A DNA stretch of 37,401 nt, taken from Betaproteobacteria bacterium. Lineage in GTDB: Bacteria; Pseudomonadota; Gammaproteobacteria; Burkholderiales; SG8-41. A model generated the notes under the pieces. The model was not told the origin of the DNA. It saw nothing but the letters and a program-made list of their open reading frames with translations, and ran no database searches. The DNA is taken from the NCBI GenBank assembly GCA_025360445.1, contig JANYCE010000256.1:1-37401 (forward strand), given 5' to 3'. Of this stretch, positions 29,620 through 37,401 are shown in pieces. Every line of letters starts with the position of its first letter. Position 1 is the stretch's first letter. The translations under genes were made by a program, and so were the position numbers.

Positions 29620-30942
29620 TTAGCCACGGAGAACTTTGAGGAGTGAATCAAAATCTCGGGTGATCTCATGGCTTGTCGTTTTCAACGCGGCAATTTTTCG
29701 GCATGCGTGCAGAACCGTTGTATGGTCGCGGCCGCCAAAAGCCTCGCCGATGTCAGGCAGGCTAAAATGCGTGAGCTCTTTAGCCAATGCCATTGCAACC
29801 TGGCGCGGACGCGCGATATTGCGACTGCGCTTCTTTGAATACATCTCTGAGACTTTGATCTTGTAATAGTCGGCGACGGTTTTTTGAATATTGTCGATTG
29901 AGATCTGACGGCTCTGCAGAGCGAGCAGGTCCTTTAGCGCGTCGCGGCAGAGATCGACCGAGATCTGCTGGCCGAAAAATCGTGAATAGGCAAGAATGCG
30001 CTTGAGCGCGCCCTCCAACTCACGGATGTTGGACTGGCTATGTGTAGCAATGAAAAACGCGACTGTTTCGTCGAGCACTACGTTCTCAGCTTCGGCTTTT
30101 TTCAACAGAATCGCGACCCGCATCTCTAGTTCCGGCGGTTCCACCGCGACCGTCAAGCCCCAGGCGAAGCGGGATATCAGGCGGTTTTCCATGCCAGGAA
30201 TTTCGCGTGGATAGGTGTCGCAGGTGATCACCACCTGTTTGCGTGATTCGATCAGCGCGTTAAATGCGTAAAAAAACTCTTCCTGAGTCCGGCTTTTTCC
30301 GCTGAAAAACTGAATGTCGTCGATCAGCAGCAGATCAAGTGAGTGGTAATAGCGCTTGAAGTCATCGAAGGATTTGTGTTGGTACGCACGCACCACGTCG
30401 GACACATATTGTTCAGCATGTATATAGCGAATGCGGCTTTGCGGATTACGCTGCAGCAACAAATTGCCGATTGCATGTATCAGGTGCGTTTTGCCCAGGC
30501 CAACGCCGCCATAGACGAACAAGGGGTTGTAGGCTTCGCCGGCGCGTTCTGCGACCTGAATGGCCGCCGCGCGCGCCAGTTCGTTGGCTTTTCCGGTAAC
30601 AAACGTGCCGAAATTAAAATCCGGATTCAGGCGCGAAATATCGCGCGCGCCGGGCTTGATGGCGCCTGCAACCGGCACCAGCGCCTTGGGCGCCGGTGCG
30701 GCTTCTTTTTCGGCCAAGACCAAGGTCACCGTGACCTCATTGCCGAATCGCTCATTAGCGAGGCGCTCGATTTCGGCCAGAAAGCGATCGCGGATCCATT
30801 GCAAAACGAAGCGGTTCGGCGCGGTCAGCGTGAGCAGATTTTCTGATGCTTGAAACTTAAGGGGTTTAATCCAGGTTTTGAATTGCTGAGGCGGCAGCTG
30901 TTGTTCAAAATGAGAGAGACAAGAGCGCCAAAAGCTATTCAT
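29620..30942 (-). CDS. dnaA: Chromosomal replication initiator DnaA
   Basis: A 440-residue DnaA, the initiator that binds DnaA boxes and opens the origin. Domain I (about 1-80, [25 protein letters not shown]) is followed by a short linker. The AAA+ domain has Walker [10 protein letters not shown] (145-153) and Walker [10 protein letters not shown] (204-212). The DNA-binding domain IV contains [14 protein letters not shown] and the signature GGRDHTTV (403-410). The ATG at 30942 gives a standard N-terminus. The frame runs upstream to a TTG at 30993 without support. A perfect DnaA box about 80 bp upstream suggests autoregulation. A TAAAAT possible -10 lies near 31005-31010, but its -35 is poor. 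Confidence 0.97.
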   Translation of the reverse strand: MNSFWRSCLSHFEQQLPPQQFKTWIKPLKFQASENLLTLTAPNRFVLQWIRDRFLAEIERLANERFGNEVTVTLVLAEKEAAPAPKALVPVAGAIKPGARDISRLNPDFNFGTFVTGKANELARAAAIQVAERAGEAYNPLFVYGGVGLGKTHLIHAIGNLLLQRNPQSRIRYIHAEQYVSDVVRAYQHKSFDDFKRYYHSLDLLLIDDIQFFSGKSRTQEEFFYAFNALIESRKQVVITCDTYPREIPGMENRLISRFAWGLTVAVEPPELEMRVAILLKKAEAENVVLDETVAFFIATHSQSNIRELEGALKRILAYSRFFGQQISVDLCRDALKDLLALQSRQISIDNIQKTVADYYKIKVSEMYSKKRSRNIARPRQVAMALAKELTHFSLPDIGEAFGGRDHTTVLHACRKIAALKTTSHEITRDFDSLLKVLRG

Positions 30943-31021
30943 CGAGAGGCAGACAATGTGGTTATAAATGGACGAAAATGGGCGGTGGGGCAATGGTCGA
31001 TTTTAGCTTTTTTGAGCGCAG

Positions 31022-31030
31022 TTATCCACA
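31022..31030 (+). promoter_or_regulatory. DnaA box between dnaA and rpmH
   Basis: TTATCCACA, an exact match, lies in the 191-bp divergent gap. It is just upstream of the presumed dnaA promoter region and about 40 bp before the rpmH promoter. It could serve autoregulation of dnaA or be a second part of the origin. Confidence 0.8.
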
Positions 31031-31071
31031 ACCCGGATTACGCAACCGCACGTCAGCGGCGCAAAATCGGA

Positions 31072-31101
31072 TTGACAGAAGCAGGCGCTAACGGTTGTAA
31101 T
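31072..31101 (+). promoter_or_regulatory. Sigma-70 promoter for rpmH-rnpA
   Basis: A perfect TTGACA (31072-31077) and TGTAAT (31096-31101, five of six) are separated by 18 bp. The expected start near 31108 is about 26 bp before the rpmH ATG. This is the best promoter match in the window. Confidence 0.7.
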
Positions 31102-31133
31102 GGCGGGCTTTTCAAACGAGCTCAGGCAAGATC

Positions 31134-31268
31134 ATGAAACGGACCTATCAACCGTCTACCACCCGCCGCAAGCGCACGCACGGATTCAGGGTGCGCATGA
31201 AAACGCGCGCCGGCCGCGCCGTATTGCGTTCGCGCCGCGCAAAGGGGCGCGTGCGTCTCGGCGTTTGA
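31134..31268 (+). CDS. rpmH: 50S ribosomal protein L34
   Basis: A 44-residue, highly basic protein beginning [22 protein letters not shown] and continuing with [16 protein letters not shown], the unmistakable L34 sequence. It is a structural protein of the large ribosomal subunit. It diverges from dnaA, as in most bacteria, and is followed by rnpA. Its TGA overlaps the presumed rnpA start. A strong promoter lies just upstream. The ribosome site is weak (CAGG). Confidence 0.97.
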   Translation: MKRTYQPSTTRRKRTHGFRVRMKTRAGRAVLRSRRAKGRVRLGV

Positions 31269-31657
31269 AGCGCGCCGCTAGTCCTAATTCTTTTTCAAAA
31301 GCCAGTCGACTAGTGGGGCAGAACGCATTTGCCCCGGTGTTCGCCTATAAGTGCTCGGTGGCCGGTAAGTTTTTTCAGGTCTATGCCCGACCCAACCTCT
31401 CAACGGGGTCCCGGCTCGGGATATCAGTCAATAAACGCTATGCGCCGCGAGCAGTCGCGCGTAACTCCTGCAAACGGCTCGCGCGCGAAATGTTTCGCAT
31501 TAGTCGCAATGAGTTAACGGGGGCAGATTTTATTGTGCGCGCCCGTGGCGCAGTTTTAGCGGCTTCAAGGGCGGAGGCGCGGACCGAAGTTCTCGATCTG
31601 CTGCGCCGCGCCTGGCAATTGTGTTCAGGCGGCGTCGCGGCCGCGCAAAATCGCTAA
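31265..31657 (+). CDS. rnpA: Ribonuclease P protein component
   Basis: A small basic protein, the protein subunit of RNase P, which assists the RNA in trimming tRNA 5' ends. The core [25 protein letters not shown] and the signature [13 protein letters not shown] (RNxxKR type) are clear, followed by [10 protein letters not shown]. The reading frame stays open through all of rpmH to an ATG at 31100. That codon lies inside the rpmH -10 element, so I choose the TTG at 31265. It overlaps the rpmH stop (TTGA) and gives 130 residues, close to normal length. No strong ribosome site is seen, so translation may be coupled to rpmH. Confidence 0.88.
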   Translation: MKRAASPNSFSKASRLVGQNAFAPVFAYKCSVAGKFFQVYARPNLSTGSRLGISVNKRYAPRAVARNSCKRLAREMFRISRNELTGADFIVRARGAVLAASRAEARTEVLDLLRRAWQLCSGGVAAAQNR

Positions 31658-31683
31658 GCGCGATTTAACCACTCGGTTCATTC

Positions 31684-33333
31684 ATGGATACTCAGCGACT
31701 AATCCTGTTTATGTTGTTTACGTTCTCGACGTTTTTTCTGCTCGACGCGTGGCAGAAGGACTCGCGTCCGCCGATGACGATCCCGGCCGCAGCAATACCA
31801 GCGGGTACGCCATCGGCGTCACCGGTTCCAACGGCGAGCCAACCGTTAGTGACTTCACCGTCCGCAACCGCGCCGGTTGTCAGCGGTGAGTTGCAAAAAG
31901 GCCAGCAGGTTCGGGTGCAAACGGACACGTTCATCGCCGTAATCGATACGGCGGGCGGAGATTTGCGTCATCTGGAATTGCTCGGCCAGCGCGATACGCT
32001 AGACAAGAAAAAGAATTTTGCGTTGTTAGAATTTCAACCTGAACGCACGTATATCGCACAGTCCGGTTTGATCGGCAATGACCTTCCGAACCACCGTACC
32101 GTTTATACGACGAGCGAACGCGAGGTGAAACTTCTCGATGGCACGAACGATATTGCCGTGCGCCTGTCGGCGGTGACGGCGAGCGGCGTTAACGTGACCA
32201 AAGTTTACGGCTTTCATCGCAACAGTCATGTGATCGACGTCAGTTACGAAATTAACAACAAGAGCGCGGCGCCCATCCACGCCGACAGTTATTTTCAGCT
32301 TGTACGCGACGGCAGGCCGCCGGTGGGCGACTCGGCGATGCTGCCCACCTATACCGGCATTGCCGTATATACCGACAAGGAAAAATTTCAGAAAGTCGCG
32401 TTTAGCGACGTTGACAAAGGGAAGGTGAGTTATCCCAAGAAAAGCACCGACGGCTGGATCGCGATGCTTCAGCATTACTTTTTAAGCGCCTGGCTACCAG
32501 CGAACAACGTTCCGCGCGAGTTTTACACACGGCATCTCGACAACGGTCTTTACTCCGCGGGCGTGATCCTGCCCGTCGGCAACATTGATTCGGGTGCAAG
32601 TGCCAAAATCACCGTGCCGCTCTACGCAGGACCGCAAGAGGTCGAGAACCTCGCCAATCTGGCGCCGGGGCTCGACCTTACTATCGACTACGGCTGGCTG
32701 ACGATCATCGCCAAACCGTTGTTTTGGTATTTGCAGTGGTTGCATCAATGGGTCAGCAATTGGGGCCTTGCCATAATCATTTTGACCGTCTCTCTAAAAG
32801 CGGTTTTCTATCCGTTATCCGCAGCGAGCTACCGCTCGATGGCAAGGATGCGAATGCTCGCTCCTCGCCTCCAAAAGCTCAAGGATCAATATGGCAGCGA
32901 CCGTCAGCGCATGAATCAGGCGATGATGGAACTGTACAAAACAGAGAAAATCAATCCGCTTGGCGGATGTTTGCCGGTTGTGGTACAAATACCTGTTTTT
33001 ATTGCACTTTATTGGGTTTTGCTGGCAAGTGTGGAGCTCCGACACGCACCGTTTATATTGTGGATCGACGATTTGTCGGTCGCAGATCCCTACTTCGTGC
33101 TGCCCATTTTGATGGGGGCCACCATGATTTTTCAAACCTATCTGAATCCCGTCCCTCCCGACCCCGTGCAAGCCAAGATCATGAAAATCATGCCGATAGC
33201 ATTCAGCGTCATGTTTTTCTTCTTTCCCGCCGGTTTGGTGTTGTATTGGTTGGTGAATAACATCCTGTCGATTGCCCAACAATGGCAAATTACCCACGCC
33301 ATGGAGCATGCCAAACCGGCGCATGTTAAATGA
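31684..33333 (+). CDS. yidC: Membrane protein insertase YidC
   Basis: A 549-residue Gram-negative YidC that inserts proteins into the inner membrane, alone or with Sec. An N-terminal helix (about 3-21) is followed by a Pro/Ala/Ser/Thr-rich linker (30-65) and the large periplasmic beta domain (about 70-330). The conserved core of membrane segments begins near FWYLQWLHQWVSNWGLAIIILT. The cytoplasmic loop RMRMLAPRLQKLKDQYGSDRQRMNQAMMELYKTEKINPLGGCLPVVVQIPVF and the final FFPAGLVLYWLVNNILS match the family. It follows rnpA by only 26 bp. The small gene yidD, usually found there, is absent. Confidence 0.97.
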   Translation: MDTQRLILFMLFTFSTFFLLDAWQKDSRPPMTIPAAAIPAGTPSASPVPTASQPLVTSPSATAPVVSGELQKGQQVRVQTDTFIAVIDTAGGDLRHLELLGQRDTLDKKKNFALLEFQPERTYIAQSGLIGNDLPNHRTVYTTSEREVKLLDGTNDIAVRLSAVTASGVNVTKVYGFHRNSHVIDVSYEINNKSAAPIHADSYFQLVRDGRPPVGDSAMLPTYTGIAVYTDKEKFQKVAFSDVDKGKVSYPKKSTDGWIAMLQHYFLSAWLPANNVPREFYTRHLDNGLYSAGVILPVGNIDSGASAKITVPLYAGPQEVENLANLAPGLDLTIDYGWLTIIAKPLFWYLQWLHQWVSNWGLAIIILTVSLKAVFYPLSAASYRSMARMRMLAPRLQKLKDQYGSDRQRMNQAMMELYKTEKINPLGGCLPVVVQIPVFIALYWVLLASVELRHAPFILWIDDLSVADPYFVLPILMGATMIFQTYLNPVPPDPVQAKIMKIMPIAFSVMFFFFPAGLVLYWLVNNILSIAQQWQITHAMEHAKPAHVK

Positions 33334-34660
33334 TGCCGTAGCTGCAATCGCTACGCCGCCGGGTCGTGGCGGCATTGGTGTCGTGCGAGTATCGGGCTCA
33401 CACCTAAGAGGCATGTTAGGAGGCTTGGTTGCCACCGAAGTTATTCCTCGTCACGCAACGCGCGCAGATTTTCTGGACGCCGCCGGCGGTATTATCGATC
33501 AAGGCTTGGTGCTTTATTTTCCTGCGCCACATTCGTACACGGGTGAGGACGTTATTGAGTTGCAAGGGCATGGCGGACCGGTCGTCCTCGGCCTACTTTT
33601 GCAGCGCTGCTTCGAACTCGGCGCTCGCGCCGCCGAGCCGGGGGAGTTCACTAAACGGGCGTTTCTTAATAATAAGATCGATCTGGCGCAGGCGGAAGGT
33701 GTCGCGGATCTCATCAACGCATCGACCGTCACGGCGGCGCGTTCCGCGGTTCGATCGCTGCATGGAGAGTTTTCGCAGCACATCAGCGGCATGGTGCAGG
33801 CACTCACTCAGCTACGCGTAGCCGTTGAGGCGTCGCTCGATTTTCCAGAGGAAGATATAGATTTCACAATTCGAGCTGAGATAAACGAGAAGCTCGAATT
33901 TATCCAACGCCGGTTGGCGAGCATTATCGGCTCGTCACAGCGTGGCCAGATATTGCGAGAGGGTATACGCGTCGTGCTAGCCGGCCATCCCAACGTCGGC
34001 AAATCGAGCCTGCTAAATGCGCTAGCAGGTGCCGAGTGCGCGATCGTTACGGCTGTGCCGGGTACGACCCGAGACGCGATTAAAGAAACGATAAGTATTG
34101 AAGGTGTGCCGTTGCACTTGGTCGACACCGCTGGTTTGCGCGAACCGCAGGACGCGGTAGAAAAACTGGGCATCGGCAAAACGTGGGATTCGATCCGCAC
34201 GGCCGATCTGGTGGTGTGGGTTAGCGATATATCCCGGCCCGAAACACGACTGGTAGATTCGGCGGTGACTGCGCTGACTCAAACTGCCCCTTGTTTGAAC
34301 GTAATTAATAAAGTCGACTTGATTGGCATCGCTCCGTATCGTCGAAAGCACGCTGACGGCAATGAGGTTGCGGTGTCGGCGAAATCAAGCTTGGGGATCG
34401 ATTTGTTGCGCCACGCAATTCTTGAAACCGTCGGGTGGCGGGGAGAGGGGGAAGGGGTGTTTATGGCGCGGGAGCGACATATGCAGGCCCTCCGCCGAGC
34501 GGAAGCGAGCCTTGCCCAGGCGGGTGATAAGTCAATTCCCTTCGAACTCATGGCGGAAGAACTCAGGCTGGCTCAAGAAGCCTTGGGCAGTATCACTGGG
34601 CGGGTGTCCGCAGACGATCTCTTAGGCAAGATATTTTCGACTTTTTGCGTTGGAAAATAA
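33323..34660 (+). CDS. mnmE: tRNA modification GTPase MnmE
   Basis: A 445-residue GTPase which, with MnmG, adds carboxymethylaminomethyl groups at the wobble uridine of certain tRNAs. The N-terminal formyl-tetrahydrofolate-binding domain includes IATPPGRGGIGVVRVSG and AEPGEFTKRAFLNNK. The GTPase domain has GHPNVGKS (221-228), DTAG (268-271) and NKVD (329-332). The C-terminal FCVGK (CxGK type, needed for catalysis) is intact. I start at the ATG at 33323, inside the last codons of yidC, because MLNDAVAAIATPPGRGG is the usual N-terminus. The 11-bp overlap suggests coupling. Confidence 0.96.
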   Translation: MLNDAVAAIATPPGRGGIGVVRVSGSHLRGMLGGLVATEVIPRHATRADFLDAAGGIIDQGLVLYFPAPHSYTGEDVIELQGHGGPVVLGLLLQRCFELGARAAEPGEFTKRAFLNNKIDLAQAEGVADLINASTVTAARSAVRSLHGEFSQHISGMVQALTQLRVAVEASLDFPEEDIDFTIRAEINEKLEFIQRRLASIIGSSQRGQILREGIRVVLAGHPNVGKSSLLNALAGAECAIVTAVPGTTRDAIKETISIEGVPLHLVDTAGLREPQDAVEKLGIGKTWDSIRTADLVVWVSDISRPETRLVDSAVTALTQTAPCLNVINKVDLIGIAPYRRKHADGNEVAVSAKSSLGIDLLRHAILETVGWRGEGEGVFMARERHMQALRRAEASLAQAGDKSIPFELMAEELRLAQEALGSITGRVSADDLLGKIFSTFCVGK

Positions 34661-34670
34661 TTTGTGTCAC

Positions 34671-34686
34671 CGTTTCACGTGAAACG
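34671..34686. promoter_or_regulatory. parS: parS centromere site 1
   Basis: CGTTTCACGTGAAACG contains the perfect 14-bp palindrome GTTTCACGTGAAAC, the core of the bacterial parS site bound by ParB. It lies in the mnmE-mnmG gap, about 5.2 kb from the putative origin and 2.6 kb before parA. Confidence 0.92.
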
Positions 34687-34718
34687 TTTACGCCACTGAT
34701 TAAGATTCTAGTTGGGCA

Positions 34719-34734
34719 TGTTCCACGTGAAACC
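34719..34734. promoter_or_regulatory. parS: parS centromere site 2
   Basis: TGTTCCACGTGAAACC matches the parS consensus with one change in the left arm. Its centre is 48 bp from that of site 1, so two ParB dimers could bind close together. Confidence 0.88.
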
Positions 34735-34800
34735 GAGCGTTAGGTTTATATCGGCGGGTAGTTTTTGGTAACATTGTTGTCCTATTTGAGCGGCAAGCGT

Positions 34801-36693
34801 ATGCAATTTTCTGAGAAATTTGATGTGATTGTCGTCGGCGGCGGCCACGCCGGAACCGAAGCTGCGCTGGCGAGTGCGCGCATCGGGCGTCGAACGCTGT
34901 TGCTAACTCACAACGTCGAAACGCTCGGCCAGATGTCGTGCAATCCCTCGATTGGCGGGATCGGTAAAGGGCATCTGGTCAAAGAAGTTGACGCGCTGGG
35001 CGGCGCAATGGCCGCTGCGACCGACGAAGCGGGGATCCAGTTTCGAACGCTTAATTCGAGCAAGGGGCATGCGGTTCGCGCAACCCGCGCGCAAGCGGAC
35101 CGCGTTTTATATCGGCAAGCAATCCGGAGCCGCCTTGAGAATCAGGATAACCTTTTTATTTTCCAACAGGCAGTCGATGATTTGACCCTTGAGGGCGACG
35201 CAGTTACGGGGGTGGTGACGCAGCTCGGGTTAAGGTTTTCTGCAAAGTCCGTGGTGTTGACGACGGGTACGTTTCTCGCGGGTTTAGTTCACGTAGGCCT
35301 CAAAAATTATAAGGCAGGCCGCGCCGGGGATCCCCCGGCGATCACTTTGGCGGCGCGATTGCGCGAGCTTAAACTGCCGGTCGGACGCCTCAAGACTGGA
35401 ACGCCGCCGCGCCTTGACGGGCGGAGCATCGATTTTTCGCAACTGTCTGAGCAGCCTGGCGACGATCCAACGCCGGTGTTTTCATTTTTGGGAACGCGCG
35501 CGCAGCATCCACGACAAATGGCCTGCTGGATTACGCACACAAGTGCCCACACGCACGACATTGTTCGCAGCGGGCTTGATCGATCGCCGATGTTTACTGG
35601 CGCGATTGAAGGTGTCGGTCCTCGTTACTGTCCGTCGATTGAAGACAAGATCACCCGCTTCGCGGACAAATCGTCGCACCAGATATTTCTTGAGCCGGAA
35701 GGTTTGACGGTCAACGAGTTTTATCCCAATGGCATATCGACCAGCCTGCCTTTCGATGTGCAGCTCGCGCTCGTGCGCTCGATTCCGGGACTCGAAGCGG
35801 CGCACATCACGCGACCAGGGTATGCGATCGAGTACGATTATTACGATCCGCGTGCGCTCAAAAGCTCACTTGAAACCAAGGCGATCAAAGGCCTTTTTTT
35901 CGCCGGTCAAATCAACGGCACGACGGGATACGAAGAGGCCGCGGCGCAAGGCCTGCTTGCCGGGGTCAATGCCGCGCGGTTGGTCGCCGGCGATGATGCG
36001 TGGTGCCCGCGCCGCAGTGAAGCGTATCTCGGTGTGTTAGTTGACGATCTGATCACGCGTGGTGTCGCCGAGCCGTATCGCATGTTTACCAGTCGTGCCG
36101 AATACCGCCTCAGCCTGCGCGAAGACAATGCTGATATGCGGTTGACGGAAATCGGGCGCACCTTAGGGTTAGTGAACAACGAGCGCTGGGAGCAATTCGA
36201 TCGCAAACGTGAAGCCGTGACGCGCGAGTTTGAACGGCTCAAATCAACCTGGGTCAATCCAGCGGTCGTCGCGCGGCATGACTGTGAGCGGGTGCTTGGG
36301 CAGACGATAGAGCGCGAATACACATTGCTCGATTTATTGCGGCGGCCTAATGTTAGCTATGCCACGTTGATGACGCTGCCGACCGCGGGGCCCGCGGTAA
36401 CCGATTTTAAGGTTGCGGAGCAAGTTGAAATCCAGTGCAAGTATCAAGGCTACATCGCGCGCCAGCAGGACGAGATCACGCGCCAGGAAGCGTCTGAAAC
36501 GACGCGCTTGCCGGCGGAGCTTGACTATCGCAGTGTGCACGGGCTGTCGATCGAAGTGCAGCAAAAGCTAAATCAATTTCGGCCCGAGACGCTCGGCCAG
36601 GCCGCGCGTATATCGGGAATCACGCCGGCAGCGATTTCGTTGTTGCTCGTCCATTTAAAGCGGGGTTTCGGTGCTGCGCAGAAAACGGCATGA
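34801..36693 (+). CDS. mnmG: tRNA uridine-5-carboxymethylaminomethyl modification enzyme MnmG
   Basis: A 630-residue FAD-dependent partner of MnmE. The FAD fold begins [21 protein letters not shown]. The signatures [31 protein letters not shown] and [21 protein letters not shown] are all present. The C-terminal helical tRNA- and MnmE-binding part includes [19 protein letters not shown] and [28 protein letters not shown]. The ATG at 34801 is chosen to match the usual start. The frame is open for 12 more codons upstream. The 140-bp gap before it carries two parS sites. It overlaps rsmG (ATGA). Confidence 0.97.
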   Translation: MQFSEKFDVIVVGGGHAGTEAALASARIGRRTLLLTHNVETLGQMSCNPSIGGIGKGHLVKEVDALGGAMAAATDEAGIQFRTLNSSKGHAVRATRAQADRVLYRQAIRSRLENQDNLFIFQQAVDDLTLEGDAVTGVVTQLGLRFSAKSVVLTTGTFLAGLVHVGLKNYKAGRAGDPPAITLAARLRELKLPVGRLKTGTPPRLDGRSIDFSQLSEQPGDDPTPVFSFLGTRAQHPRQMACWITHTSAHTHDIVRSGLDRSPMFTGAIEGVGPRYCPSIEDKITRFADKSSHQIFLEPEGLTVNEFYPNGISTSLPFDVQLALVRSIPGLEAAHITRPGYAIEYDYYDPRALKSSLETKAIKGLFFAGQINGTTGYEEAAAQGLLAGVNAARLVAGDDAWCPRRSEAYLGVLVDDLITRGVAEPYRMFTSRAEYRLSLREDNADMRLTEIGRTLGLVNNERWEQFDRKREAVTREFERLKSTWVNPAVVARHDCERVLGQTIEREYTLLDLLRRPNVSYATLMTLPTAGPAVTDFKVAEQVEIQCKYQGYIARQQDEITRQEASETTRLPAELDYRSVHGLSIEVQQKLNQFRPETLGQAARISGITPAAISLLLVHLKRGFGAAQKTA

Positions 36694-37319
36694 CGCCCGA
36701 CCAACAACTCGCGCAAGGCATCGCGGAACTCGGCCTAAAGGTGTCGCCTGAGGTCCTGACGAAGCTCGACGAGTATCTGGCGTTGATCGCCAAGTGGAAC
36801 CGGGTGCACAACCTCACTGCTGTACGAGACAGCGTAAAAATGGTTAGCGTGCATGCGCTTGATTCCCTTGCCGTGGCCCCGCATCTGCACGCGACATCAG
36901 TCGTCGACGTCGGCAGCGGCGCTGGCTTACCGGGAATTCCGCTGGCGCTCCTGTGGCCTCAGACGCGCTTCGTTCTGCTCGACAGCAACCATAAGAAAGC
37001 CGCGTTTTTGCGGCAGGCCGCGATAGAACTCGCATTGACGAACGTGGCAGTGGTGTGTGAAAGAGTCGAGGCGTGGCAGCCGCGGCAAAAGTTTGATCTT
37101 GTAATTTCGCGCGCATTCTCGGATCTGCCGGAATTTCTTAAGCTGGCTGGCGCACTGTGCGCGGATGGCGGCGTAGTTGCGGCAATGAAAGGTGTTTATC
37201 CTGATGAAGAACTCGCGCAGCTTCCGGCGACCTTTAAACTCGTGCGCACAGTGCCGCTCAAGGTGCCGGGCTTGAACGCCAAACGTCATCTGGTTTTACT
37301 CAGCCCCGCGAGCGCCTGA
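36690..37319 (+). CDS. rsmG: 16S rRNA m7G527 methyltransferase RsmG
   Basis: A 209-residue SAM-dependent methyltransferase that makes 7-methylguanosine at 527 of 16S rRNA. Motifs are [12 protein letters not shown] near residue 35, the SAM-binding [29 protein letters not shown], and [12 protein letters not shown]. Length is normal. The start overlaps the mnmG stop (ATGA), and its own stop overlaps the parA start (TGATG). The mnmG-rsmG-parA genes are therefore tightly coupled, the classic origin-proximal order. Confidence 0.97.
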   Translation: MTPDQQLAQGIAELGLKVSPEVLTKLDEYLALIAKWNRVHNLTAVRDSVKMVSVHALDSLAVAPHLHATSVVDVGSGAGLPGIPLALLWPQTRFVLLDSNHKKAAFLRQAAIELALTNVAVVCERVEAWQPRQKFDLVISRAFSDLPEFLKLAGALCADGGVVAAMKGVYPDEELAQLPATFKLVRTVPLKVPGLNAKRHLVLLSPASA

Positions 37320-37401
37320 TGGCGAGAATTCTTGCGATAACGAATCAAAAAGGCGGCGTCGGCAAGACCACGACCGGCGTCAACCTCGCTGCGAGTCTGG
37401 C
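37319..37401 (+). CDS. parA: Chromosome-partitioning ATPase ParA, N-terminal part
   Basis: Only the first 27 codons are in the window, but they are diagnostic. [20 protein letters not shown] holds the deviant Walker A (KGGVGKTT) of ParA/Soj ATPases, followed by VNLAASL. ParA works with ParB bound at parS to move new origins apart. The ATG overlaps the rsmG stop (TGATG). parB would be expected next, beyond the right edge. Confidence 0.93.
   Translation, partial: MARILAITNQKGGVGKTTTGVNLAASL

Noticed and set aside
31100-31657. Long rnpA frame (185 codons) containing the whole of rpmH, like the nested arrangement known in Thermus
   Set aside because: Its ATG falls inside the -10 element of the rpmH promoter, so it would not be in the main transcript. 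The extra N-terminal part resembles no RnpA.

Overview
The window is a 37.4 kb stretch of a GC-rich bacterial chromosome that carries the replication origin neighbourhood. Gene order points to a betaproteobacterium. The block def-fmt-htpX-rsmB-DUF4390-ntrY-ntrX, the tkt-gapA-pgk-pyk cluster, the LysM protein next to dprA, and a TctC ('Bug') solute receptor are all typical of that class. I cannot place it to genus. There are no rRNA or tRNA genes, insertion sequences, prophage or CRISPR arrays.

Left region (1-6459, all minus strand): a catabolic cluster read tctB, tctA, aconitase-X large subunit, aconitase-X small subunit, tctC, acyl-CoA dehydrogenase, then an acyl-CoA carboxylase carboxyltransferase cut by the window edge. 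It combines a complete tripartite tricarboxylate transporter with an unusual Fe-S dehydratase and two acyl-CoA enzymes. This suggests import and degradation of an organic acid that cannot be named from sequence. A clear intrinsic terminator lies between tctA and the dehydratase genes. The next ~500 bp (6460-6963) hold no convincing gene.

Central carbon region (6964-12765, minus): tkt, gapA, pgk and pyk, in transcription order. Next comes a membrane-signalling and translation-maturation run (12876-20669, minus): def, fmt, htpX, rsmB, a DUF4390 protein, the NtrY-type kinase and its NtrX-like regulator. Many of these genes overlap or nearly touch. The regulator has lost the motifs that make this family a sigma-54 ATPase. 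Divergent from def are a LysM exported protein, dprA and topoisomerase III (20780-25822, plus).

Origin region (25833-37401): gyrB, dnaN and dnaA run leftwards. rpmH, rnpA, yidC, mnmE, mnmG, rsmG and parA (cut by the right edge) run rightwards. The dnaA-dnaN gap contains DnaA boxes, a run of five DnaA-trio triplets and an AT-rich stretch, arranged as expected for an origin unwinding core. Another perfect DnaA box lies between dnaA and rpmH. Two parS centromere sites sit between mnmE and mnmG, just before parA. The replication initiator, clamp, gyrase and chromosome-segregation locus are therefore clustered around the origin, as in many bacteria.

Most of the window is conventional core genome. 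The parts that deserve attention are the aconitase-X/TTT cluster, the origin architecture and the degenerate NtrX-like regulator.
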